The notes under the pieces: generated by a model
The model's input: only the letters and a program-made list of their open reading frames with translations
What the model was told of the DNA's origin: nothing
Database searches by the model: none
NCBI GenBank assembly: GCA_014058105.1
Contig: JACGCM010002893.1
Location: 1-64,000, forward strand
Direction: 5' to 3'
Source: Kingdonia uniflora
Lineage: Eukaryota > Streptophyta > Magnoliopsida > Ranunculales > Circaeasteraceae
DNA length: 64,000 bases
Shown here: positions 13,092-23,195 of the stretch, piece after piece
Position numbering within the stretch: position 1 is the first letter of the stretch
Layout: each line of letters begins with the position of its first letter
Position numbers and translations under genes: made by a program

Positions 13092-14680
13092 CCGAGGCTT
13101 AGCTGTAACCGGCCGGTTCGTGTCTGTGTTTGCCCCTAAACCGCAAACGCAAACCATACATAACAAGTTTTTTAGAATACCGAACCGAAACCGAACCGAA
13201 ACCGAACCGGCCTCATAAGAACCAAACCAGTCGTTCGGTTTTTGGTCTGGGTTTTTTATAGTTTTTTATATTTCAGTTTTGATCTGCTTTTGGATCCATA
13301 GGCCGTGCCTTTTCATGCCCATATAAAGTCAAAGTATACTCCTGCCATATAACATCACAAGATACACATCCAGCAGCCTATAAATATCAAACCTAAAAAA
13401 TCAAACTCACAATTACAACACGATTCCTCACCACATCTCACTTCATCCACTGATGTTTGGCGTTGTACAGCAGCCATATACATCAACTTCAGGCCACAAT
13501 GCACTTCATCCTGCGCTTCAGCCTAAGCACTTCATCCATTCCCACCTGTCGCTGCCTCATATATTTAGTCGATTAAGCTGTCCATAGCCTTAACACTCAC
13601 ACTCCAAGAAGGACTGCCAACCTCTTTTCCTGATAGTTGGATCACACACTAACACTCCGAATAGAATGAAGATTGGAACCCAATAACAACGTACATAGAT
13701 TAGGCAAAAAAATAGAAATGAGAATATTATTAACTCACCTCCACTGCGAGATTTTTTTCAAAATTTGAGTCCAGCTCACGGCATTTTTCATCTGGAAGTA
13801 AATAGGGTTTCGCGCTACTGTTCCATCTGGAGTAATAAGGTCTACTTGTTCCATGTTTTTGACTTATACTACTTGTTCTATGTTAATTTTGTGAATCCCA
13901 TAATTGGTCTTTCCCAATGACCTCAACATACCCCTTTGCTAAAACATAACAAGACAACGGGCTCCTCGGATATCGATTCAAAGTGCCCTAAATCACTAGA
14001 AAGGAAACGTCGAAGTTCTCAAATTTCATCTCAGGTTCCCTCAACTGTTGTGCTAGTAAGATCCTGGTTTCTTTTCCTATAGACCATGTGATTTAATGAC
14101 TGCCTGCCCTTCGAAGAATGAAATTTGATTAAATCTTTGTATCGAAGTTGGCAGCCAAAGCGATCTGAGGTTTTCTTTCCTTAATCTCATTAATGAGAGA
14201 GATCGATCTAAGGTTTGATTAAGTTACTACGATAGTAGACGAGTTGGTGAGGCAAAGCTCTACCAGCCATGGCCGTCACTGCAACTGCTATTTCCTAATA
14301 CATTTAGAAGAAAATGGGGTGAATGGTGAATGGTGAATGGTGAATGGGTGGTATCGGCCTTAGGAGCTGCTGAGAGTGAATCGGTTGGTCAAGAAAGCCC
14401 TAGAGGTTAGTCGAGAGTGAATGGGAAGACTGCTAAGTGTTGAGGGTCTGAGGATTGCGGGATACTTATAGTGACATGTTACCCCTAATGGGTAGACAAG
14501 TTTTTACCCCCGGTTCGGTTTGTCGTTAAACTGGGTGGTACCAGTAACCGAACCGGGGTAGTCCGTTCCTCACTTTTCAAGACCGTAAACCGAACCGGCC
14601 CCTGCAAACTGTCAGTTCGGTCGGTTTCGGGCTTCGTTTCGTTTTCGTTTGCCGTTTCTCTGTACACCCTAACCGAGCAT
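13092..14680. mobile_element. Non-autonomous hAT-like element inserted in element A
   Basis: The ends at about 13100 (TAGCTGTAAC) and 14672 (reverse complement TTAGGGTGTACA) fit hAT-type short terminal inverted repeats. They are flanked by an imperfect 8-bp duplication, CCGAGGCT (13092-13099) and CCGAGCAT (14673-14680), with 6 of 8 matching. Subterminal regions carry repeated CCGAACCGAAACC-type motifs in inverted orientation (13176-13215 and 14505-14630), typical of hAT transposase-binding sites. No transposase is present. The homology of element A to element B breaks exactly here and resumes beyond it, which supports an insertion. Confidence 0.7.
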
Positions 14681-15614
14681 CGTGCTTCCATTCTTCTTGC
14701 TTCAGTGATCTTTCACCCCAGATCCCAAGAAATATTAGAACCAACAAAATTCCCTCACATGGCTCGGTTGGCTCCCAGTCGACTCGCAAGCTAATACATG
14801 TCAGAGCATTGGACCTCAGTGCTGGCCCCCACAAAACTAGATGAAGGTCTTCTGAGCGCAAAAACACGATAAAAATGGCGTCAACAATACTCTAACTTCT
14901 CGTATCCCCCTCCACTGCCATCACCCTCTATATAACCACCCACCACGAAGGTTGGAGAGATGACGATGTCCAAGCCTTAATAATCCATTGTGACATAAGA
15001 AATCACATAATCTCCCCGCAGATTATACCTTCCTTGCATAGAATCCCTAACCCTGTCTTTCAACGGTGCGAGCAAGCCCAACGTTCCTCGCATGTCAAGA
15101 ACGAAAACATGAAATCTCTACTTGTATAGAGAAATCTTCCTAAGCTTCAACCGCTTCTCTCCCGACAAGCCTTTGGTACCGTCGGAGGAATAGGGTGGGA
15201 TTGCCATTTTTCGAGGAATGGTCACCAAATATTTCAACTTCAACCTCTGCATTTCAAACGTAATTCTCCTCTTCCTCAAGAACCATACTCATTTTTTACC
15301 ATCCCCCCTCAAAAAGTTATACATTCAGGAATTTTTTCCAGCGATTTTGCTACATGTACTCTTTAGATAACCCTGCATTTTATGTGGCCGGTGCGTTTTA
15401 CAAACATCATCACATCACAATGAGACGCAACTTTTCAAAATCATAACGTCACATACACTGCATCATCATTTACTCATTTAATACCCATTACTTCACAATA
15501 TCACGTAACTTCCACCAGTCAAACGCCATCATTACTCCATTTTGAATTTCAAACTTTTCACACATTTTTTTTCTCAACCAAAGCCACTCGTGACTTCAGT
15601 TGTAAGGGGGCTAT
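14681..15614 (+). other. 3' internal region and polypurine tract of element A
   Basis: 14700-14960 aligns with 21715-21920 of element B (shared ACATGTCAG-GCTTGRACC and the CCTCCACYRCCATC block). The polypurine tract is TGTAAGGGGGC at 15601-15611, just before LTR2. The same site before LTR3 reads TTGCGAGGGGGC. No gene is seen. Confidence 0.55.
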
Positions 15615-16194
15615 TATAAGAACTTATCCCTCGATCTCACTCAAAATCGAGCTCGCGAAGCTCGATTTACCCCCATCTCAGGCTCGCACACTTTTATCAA
15701 TTAACACTCCAGTCAAACATTCCAACCCGCCCCATGAACTACTCAAGAACGTGGGTCGAGCTAAATCCGGAAAACGTTATCCAGTCAAAGACACCTATCT
15801 CTCATGAACTCGTCAGTTATTCAGTCAACCGCCACTAACCATATTATTCAGAAAATGTGTTCTAGTACGATAAAGAGCTACGGAGAAGCTTATATAAGGG
15901 AAAAGCTCCAGAAGTGACATGGACCAAAAAAATTACTCAAACTTCTTATTTACGAGATTAAAATAATTTTTATATTCTAGAGATCACTTATAATAAAGAT
16001 ATCCACTTCAAGTAATAAAAATAATTTTACAAAAATCCTCCATATGAGGTCGTGATTTTTTTAATTGTTCCGAGGTTTTCTATGCTAAAAACACTTGTGT
16101 CCATTTCTTACTTTATATTAGAGAATTGATACAGGTTCATTGGTGTAATAGCTAATTCCTAATCATATTGAGCATACGGAATTTGGCCATTACA
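15615..16194 (+). repeat. LTR2 (shared by elements A and B)
   Basis: A 580-bp LTR that aligns with LTR1 and LTR3. It starts after the polypurine tract (TATAAGAACTTATCC) and ends in GGCCATTACA. A promoter-like CTTATATAAGGG lies near 15890-15900. It is closer to LTR1 than to LTR3 in its last 60 bases. It serves as the 3' LTR of A and sits where the 5' LTR of B would be. Confidence 0.75.
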
Positions 16195-17837
16195 GACGTA
16201 TTTCGATTGAGCATTATTACTTCAGAAAAATGCTTGCGTAATCTTTGGTGACGCTTTTTCAAGCTTTTGTATCTTTCATCTTTCCACTCCATGTATTTAT
16301 CTACGCGTGTCATAATCTCATGATGTTCCACCATCTTCTCCCTTGCTTTATCTAACTCAGCCCTATTCGTCATCCTAAACTCTGCCAACTGAGCATGAAG
16401 TTCTTTCAACTCCCTATCATACCCATCACTTCCCCCAATAGGAGTCTTCTTCAATAACTTATCCATCTTCCTCAACAACTGATCCTTCCCCCTGATAACC
16501 CCCTCTAACTCTCGCTCTTTGAAAAAATTAATATCTAACTTATCTTGGCTCTCCCTTAAGTATTCGTTTCCTCTCTGTACATGAGCTTGAATACGAACTA
16601 TATCCACCTCCAGCTCTTTAATTCGAACTGATGGGTCAACCACATCCCCTTTTATAATAGAGACCCCAACATTGCCTTTTTTCTTCTTCGGCCTCTTCCC
16701 AGCCTCGGCCTTCCTGACATGCGAATTGGCCATAGCCAAATCTGCCTTCAATTGAGCCACCCTTTCATCAGTTTGTTCCACCATTTTTGAACTATATGGA
16801 AATCCATATCTTTAGCAGGCAAGGCCTCACTTAATTGATTAGCCACACTTTCATAGTAGGGCAGGTCAGCTCGAGCTATTTCAAGCTCGTTGTCTTTCCT
16901 AGTCATTTTGCTATTCAATTAGTCAAGCACAGTTTTGGAACTTCCCAGATCAGCTCGAGTTTGCTCAAGCTCGTTTATTTTCCTACTCATTTGACCCTTC
17001 AAACTAGCCACAAAATCTTGTAATGATTTTTTTTGTCACTTCTAGCGACTTGATAAGGTATCGAGCAAAGTCTGATTCTTTACTTTTTACCATCAATACA
17101 TCGATCCTGTATTTGAACTTTGCTGTTTCGACCTGCGCAGCCGGGAGCTCTTTTTGCACTTTTTTCTATTTTGGTATCTTTCCCCTCGATCTTCTGAGTC
17201 AAGTCACAAACAATTTTTGCCACCTCGGAAAACTGGATCTGTACTTTGACATGTTGATCCTCCCTATCTTCCGATGCCTCTTTAATCTGATCAAACTCTG
17301 CCACAAACTCATGGTTATATTGGAGCGTCTGTTGCTCACTCGAGCGAATAGTCCCCAATTCGACCTACATCACATATAAAATTTATGAAGCTCAATACAA
17401 CAATACTTTACAAATGTAATCCAATCATAATGCAGATGACTTTCAAAATTCTAACAGATTTCTATTTTTTGACATTCTATTGTTATGTGACTACTTCTAA
17501 ATTTAAGGTCGAAGTATGATCTCGATTCATTGGCAATAACGTCTACATCTACTTTCAAGGTACACATTTTCTATGTTTTGATTCTCTAAACATTTTGGCA
17601 TAATCTGGACATGTTCGATTACCATCGCCCCTAAACTGCTAACACATTTATGATCTATATCTATCTCCTAACCTTACTTTGTAGCTCTAAAGTAATACAG
17701 CATACAAGTCAAATATTTTTTGCTCTTCTCTAACCTGTAGTTCTGCTTGTGAAGTCGACAAGGACGCTGAGGTATTTTTCTCCTTAGCGAGCCCATTATC
17801 TAATTCTACAATTCTGAGGCGTATATCCTTAAGTTTC
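16152..17837 (-). pseudogene. Second antisense ORF of element B, coiled-coil protein
   Basis: The main open frame is 16784-16152 (210 codons). It is highly charged, with heptad-like stretches over most of its length and a basic nuclear-localisation-like cluster (KRPKKKKG, residues 30-37). Possible upstream exons on the same strand are 17837-17736 (acceptor TTGTTTGTAG, donor GTTAGAG) and 17363 onward (acceptor GTGATGTAG), both also coiled-coil-like. The stretch 17079-16785 contains several stops, so the gene is probably broken. The last 14 or so codons lie inside LTR2, so the C-terminus is chimeric. The function is unknown. It may instead be the 3' part of the PF04195-type gene next to it. Confidence 0.5.
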
Positions 17838-17962
17838 TACAAACAATGTTTACAAACATCTCTTTGCCTATCCAAAATTTATCCTACAAAACAATATTCC
17901 ATACAATTAAAGTTTTTCAAACTACGCAAAAACACACAACTAAACTTCAACAACTTTACTCA

Positions 17963-19817
17963 ACCTTCTCATTATCCTCTCCTTGGTTCTCTAGATCTAT
18001 TCTGGGAGAGACCGAATCCAACCATGTTACCATACCTCCATCAGCAGGGACCTCCTCTTCCCCTTCGTCCTCTTCGACTTAGGTATCAGTCATAATGGCT
18101 TTGAGGTCAGCTTTTGTGTACCCCACTGTGAGAAGTTTGCACCCAAATCTGTCACGTTAAATTGCGACATCATCCATATTCTTTTGCGCCTCCTCAGTAA
18201 GCTCACTTATCAACACCTTATACGCAGCCTTCACAACAACCAATCGTTTCCCATCCAGGGCCAAGTCAGATTCAAGTCGAACAACCTTCTTGTTGAACTT
18301 GACTTTCCCATTCTCGAGCTCAGTTTTTCCCTCATCAATCCCGAGGCAGATACCCTTCAACAAACGAGTAGTCTACAAGGAAACCAAACACATTTTTAGT
18401 TCAAATCCAAATACAAAGTTCAGAGATAAGAAAGTCATTAACTTACCATTTTGCCCAACTCCAAATGTGTGGAGGTGCTCAACTTCTTTGCATCCTTTTG
18501 AGCTATAAGCCTCAGTCTGTTCTCCATAGCTCGTAGCTCATCTTCCTCAGCAGGTCGATTCTCTATGACCTTCGCCCCTAACACAGTAGCAGAAGGATCT
18601 ACCCTCCTCTTTTTTGCATCCCCTTCGACCTCCTCACTTACCGTGGTTCCAGAGGCTGAGCCAAACTTCATAGTTTTCTTCTTCGGGAATTTTAGAGATA
18701 ACTTGCTCGAAGTGGTAACTTCAGAAACATCTTCCAAATCCATTTCCGAAGCCTTCGGTAGCATTGGATGCTTCTTCTCGTCCGCTCCTCTATCCTTGCT
18801 GGCTTCAACCCCCATCATTGGTCTCTTCGCTGGAGACTTTTGCACCTTCTCTGACCTACTATTAGCTCTTTTATTTTTGTTGATGCCGAGCTCTTTCAGA
18901 ACTATCTCGAGCTCAATACCTTCTCGAGCAACAGTATCTAATAGTGATTCCTTTCTTATCACTTTAGACTGAGGACATGTAAGCAAACACAATACATTGT
19001 CACACGACAGTACAACCCTACAATTACAACAGTTCGATATTATACACCATTACTTACTTTTCTTTAAAGTTTTATACAAAAGTTTTATTTGTTCTTTGTC
19101 CTCTCTCTGAAGGTAATCACCTTTCACCCAAATCACATTATCGTTCCAAACTCGACCTGCCGAATTTAGATAGAAGAAAAGCAGTCGAGAATAACTCAAA
19201 TAGAAATACCCACCTCCAGTTGTAGCATAATATTTTACAGCGTAATACTGCAAAATGTCCTCAAAAGTTATTCTCCTCTCCACCTCATTCTCCTCCCAAA
19301 ATCTATTCAAAGTTTCACAAACATTTATTACCTCCCACATGTTCCCATTCAATTGGGCATGACAACCCTCTATGGTATTCATTATACCTTTAACAAGATT
19401 GCTAAGGGGCAACCTTAGTCCATATTCCAACTGGGACAGATAACATAAAAGTCTCTGGTCCAGGTCACCTTAGACATTCTCGTCAAAATACTCAAGGGAG
19501 ATCGATTCCACCACATCCCTATTTAATTTCTTATTTTCTAAATCAGGCAACAAGAAGAAATATTCTTCCCTAGATGATATAGTACAACCTCTAAATAACC
19601 TACAGGCATGTTCTACAACATGACACCATTTTCCACTTATAATGGCTTTAGATTTACAAAAATCTTTGAACACATAAGAGTTTAGAGGGTACGATACCAA
19701 TTTACCAAGAAAATTTAAAAATTGAATGAGTACTACTTTATCCTCCACCTCAGACTCTATATTTGCATATTCTACGATCTCGGATTCAATCGTACGACTA
19801 GAGGTCGGCGTCTCCAT
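17963..19817 (-). pseudogene. Antisense gene of element B, PF04195-type protein
   Basis: Three plausible exons on the minus strand: 19817-19058, 18968-18447 and 18372-17963. The junctions are consensus-like (donor GTAAGTAATG with acceptor TGTCCTCAG; donor GTAAGTTAAT with acceptor TTCCTTGTAG). Exon 1 holds the G-L-R-L-P-L block (about residue 132) that opens the plant 'putative gypsy type transposon' domain, and a G-x-x-Y-F-x-x-S-x-R block further on. Exon 2 is a lysine-rich linker (KNKR, KKHP, KKKTMK). Exon 3 gives a short coiled coil and an acidic tail. In-frame stops at about 19470, 18157 and 18079 break an otherwise open frame of about 565 codons. The role of this family is unknown. Confidence 0.6.
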
Positions 19818-19937
19818 ATCAGGTGAAGTTCCTATCTCAATTATAGGCTTAAAGATGAGGTTTGATTCTATAACAGATATTCCTCATGCCCAACCTACAT
19901 ACAGTTTCAGGTATTCTGTCAACTTATCATTATCTTT

Positions 19938-19945
19938 TATTTATA
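19938..19945 (-). promoter_or_regulatory. TATA box upstream of the antisense gene, element B
   Basis: An exact TATAAATA on the minus strand, about 120 bases upstream of the ATG at 19817. A second exact copy is at 20360-20367 on the same strand. The second copy is partly kept in element A near 11636. Promoter function is inferred. Confidence 0.4.
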
Positions 19946-20675
19946 CACATCCATGAGCACATCTACCTTACATCCATCATACGTATACGTATTTCATATA
20001 CGTATCTCTTTTTATACATAGACCAAACAATTTTTTATAGGTTACTATAAATAACAATCTTTCAAAATTTAAAAAACCACAAAATCTTTCAAACCTACAT
20101 CCACAAAATCATAAATCATTTACTAACCTTCAACGTCTGAATATGAATCTGAAGCAGTACCAAGTACCAAATCCTTCCTTCACAACACTGCTGTTCAACC
20201 ATTGTCGTGATTCTCTCTCCACAACTCTTTCTCTCCTTGAGCGATGATCACTCTCGTTTAATCCCTCACGTAAATCTCTACAAATATTTCTCTTTTCACT
20301 TCCACTATTTTTTAGTGTTTTTTAAGTTGATAAATGTTTGAATGAGGAAGATGAACTATTATTTATATTTTATCTCTCTAACTGCTGGCAGTTATTAGGC
20401 CTCGCATGAGCCACCCTCAGTTTCAGAACTGAGGTGTCCCTTCCATAATTAATGTAAGACATTTTACACCTTTTTGTTAAAAATGTCTTCCCATTATTAC
20501 CCTGAACCCTATATTTTAATATATTCTCATTTCTCCTACCCAAATCTATTTCTGACCTTCCCACACTTATGATGATGTGATACTCACAATATTTGCAACA
20601 AAATATGATAGATTCAAGCAAAACATTCTACATACATTCCAATTACAGTTATTTGACCTCATTCAGTTCGCTCCC

Positions 20676-21041
20676 TCACATATAATTATATATAAAACAT
20701 CCTGTATGACCTGGGGAGCCATACATAATCAGTTCGCCCCCAACAATCCTCACATCTTTATGCTCTATCTCTTCGACAACAATCTGCCTCACAGTCCCTT
20801 TTTGAGCTGCAGACCCCAAAACTACTTTACGGAAGACTTTTGAGTAAAAATGGCGCCCGATCTCATGTTCCCTTGCCCTCGCATCTAAGCCTTTGAACAA
20901 AATTACAGATTCAGGCAAATCAGAATTATAATCTAACAACTCAAAAACCCTTTCCCTCATTTCGGCAATCTTTATCGCTAGTCGTCCCTCTGCAGCGTGA
21001 CAAACTCTCTTAGAGTGAGTCCTCACCATATTCTCTTTCAT
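20676..21041 (-). CDS. Short ORF upstream of the antisense gene, element B
   Basis: A 121-codon open frame reading in the same direction as the antisense gene. It has an exact TATAAATA at 21069-21076, 28 bases upstream of its first ATG. The product is basic and charged at the start and has no domain I recognise. In element C a 64-codon ORF at 58170-58364 occupies the same place behind its own TATAAATA, and both contain M-V-(R/K)-x-x-S near the start. That resemblance is weak. It may be a real small gene, an upstream ORF, or chance. Confidence 0.35.
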   Translation of the reverse strand: MKENMVRTHSKRVCHAAEGRLAIKIAEMRERVFELLDYNSDLPESVILFKGLDARAREHEIGRHFYSKVFRKVVLGSAAQKGTVRQIVVEEIEHKDVRIVGGELIMYGSPGHTGCFIYNYM

Positions 21042-22595
21042 TCCTTCTCTTTACATCGCATCCCCTCATATTTATACGCTTTTTCAAGATTACTCCAAAT
21101 CCCCCGACATCCGTATATTTACAACCTATTTTTCCATAACTGGAAACCCTAAGATCATGATGGGAAGTTATCTGAACTTATCTGTACACATCAACCTCTT
21201 TGATTTTGTCCACTCATGTTTCGACCTCTTTGATTTCGTTCACTCATGTTTCGACCTACTCCTTACAATCTCTCCCCCAATATAACATTTCCAAATAAGA
21301 TCTTCATAACTCAAATTTTCAATTTTTGCATATTCCATATCTGAAAGGATATTCTATTCCATGGTTATTGGAACTTTTTTAGTTCGATACAAATTTAAAT
21401 TACATGTACATATTTGCAACTTCACACCTCTTTTTAACTGTTCGACTAAGCAAAACCTTATTTTTTAGTTCGACTTCACAATATTGAATTCTTATCCTCT
21501 GACATACGTATATATACTTCCTATAGCTCGATTTTAGTAAAATAGCTAATTTTCTCTCAACACAGGTTTGATTTTTTTTATTAGCTCGAATATCAATTAC
21601 AGAGTACTTTACAGATAACAAGTCTTTCAGATACTGTTACAGATCGTTCTACAGGTTACATATCAGTTTTTAACACTGTATCAAATAAGAGAATCTTCTA
21701 AAGCAAAGCAGGAACTGGAAATCACTGAGCCTAATCCCTCCTTTCTACCATTTACTTCCACAAAAAACTGAGGAAGCACATGTGTCAGTGCTTGAACCAA
21801 CCCTCCGTGAGAGAACCTTCTTCATGATAAGAGAAGATGACATTAACAGAAAGACTTCCAATTTCCGTCTTCCTCCTCCACCACCATCGTTTCCTCCTCC
21901 ATATCCCCCACCAACTGAGAGTTAGTAGAGATTAAAAGGAGTCCTACCTTAGAATCTAGTCCCTCACAGGATACCGGTAGTAATGCCACACATGTATGTT
22001 GACCTCCACATATGTCTCCTCAAGAATGCGAAGACATCTCCAACGCTACTCACCTGTTAGCACATCGTAATAAAATCTTCACATTTGATAAAAATCATCT
22101 TTAGCTTCAGCTGCTTCATCTTCTGACATCCCATGGTAAGTCGGTAAAACAAGAATGGGTATAGGATTCTTCAACGCTTGGTTGCCAAAATAACGTAAAT
22201 TCAGCCTCTAAAATTTTGTAGACACTTTCTCTTCGTATACCATTCGTCTGGTCTTCACCATTATCACTAAGAGAATACATAAAATATTACAACCATAACG
22301 TACTTTACCATAAGTTTCAATACAGGTACTATTTATATTAATCTGACATTTAATGCGCATGTATGTTTCCTAAGCAGTCATCATTTAAAGAAGAGCCACT
22401 CTCAGAACCCCAAGCGTAAAAACATCAATCCTTCCCATCTCATAATTGCCAGATACATCCCTCCATAAATAAATACCGAATACCCAATAGTCAAATCCCC
22501 ATTAATACATCTTGTCTTTTACACTTCCAACACCAACAATCCACAAGTCCTTTCTAAACCAATGCCACTCGCGCCTTCAGTTGCGAGGGGGCAAT
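21042..22595. other. 3' internal region of element B
   Basis: No gene is recognised. It aligns in patches with 13030-13075 and 14700-15600 of element A. It holds exact minus-strand TATAAATA boxes at 21069-21076 and 22330-22337. The polypurine tract GCGAGGGGGC lies at 22583-22592. Confidence 0.5.
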
Positions 22596-23195
22596 TATAG
22601 GGACCTACCCTTCGAACTAGTCCAAACTTGGACTACCTCAGTGTTAGATTCACGCATTTTATATGTGACATGAATATTCAGTATTGCCACCTAGACCATA
22701 AATTAATAAAGAACGTGGACCGAGCACTACAAAAAATATGAACAAGTCAAATACACTTATCTCTTATGAACTAAATAGTTATACAGTCAACCACCATTTA
22801 CCTCATTATTCGGAGAACGTGCTTCAGCACGATAACGAGTTACAGGTAAGGTTTATAAAAAGAAAAAGTTTTAGAGGAGATAAGGACTAAAAAAACCCAG
22901 ATTTTCTAAATTCTAACACAGGAATTTCGAGATTCTGAACACCACAAAACTTCTTATGTCAAGATTAAACATTTTTAGTTCAAGAGATCACTTGTAATAA
23001 GATATCAGCCTCAAGCAATAAAAGTTATTGTTACTAAAACCCTCAACTCGAGGTCATGGTTTTTTAACCTATTCAAAGGTTTTCCGCGCTAAATCACTTG
23101 TGTTATTTCTTGCTTTACACTAATTTTTGTCACAAATATATTTGGTGTAAGAGATAATTTTAAGCTATTTTGAGCTACGGAATTAAGCTATTACA
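22596..23195 (+). repeat. LTR3 (3' LTR of element B)
   Basis: A 600-bp LTR that starts TATAGGGACCTACCC after the polypurine tract and ends AGCTATTACA. It aligns with LTR1 and LTR2 but is the most diverged of the three. A promoter-like TTTATAAAAAG lies near 22853. The target-site duplication is not resolved. Confidence 0.7.

Larger units (their letters stand above)
390..16194 (+). mobile_element. Element A: decayed Tat/Ogre-like Ty3/gypsy retrotransposon
   Basis: A full-length but heavily mutated element. In order it shows LTR1 (390-952), gag remnant (from 1342), aspartic protease (2936-3160), reverse transcriptase (3600-4010), RNase H (4390-4745), integrase (5800-6575), a roughly 150-bp tandem repeat (6690-7380), a decayed antisense-gene region (about 8040-10560), a hAT insertion (13100-14672) and LTR2 (15615-16194). 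The gene order, with RNase H before integrase, defines Ty3/gypsy. The antisense gene and the repeat between pol and the 3' LTR are typical of the Tat/Ogre lineage. Every frame is broken by stops and frameshifts, so the element cannot be autonomous. It is about 15.8 kb, or 14.2 kb without the hAT insert. Confidence 0.8.
15615..23195 (+). mobile_element. Element B: Tat-like element lacking gag-pol
   Basis: LTR2 (15615-16194) and LTR3 (22596-23195) enclose only the antisense-gene region and the 3' non-coding region. gag, pol and the tandem repeat are absent. The unit could not move unaided. Its antisense genes are far better preserved than those in A, although it lies in tandem with A and shares LTR2. 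Ectopic recombination between two related elements, or an internal deletion, could explain this. Confidence 0.7.

Noticed and set aside
18565..18972. 135-codon plus-strand frame
   Set aside because: It is the complement of the lysine- and serine-rich second exon of the antisense gene and has no domain of its own.
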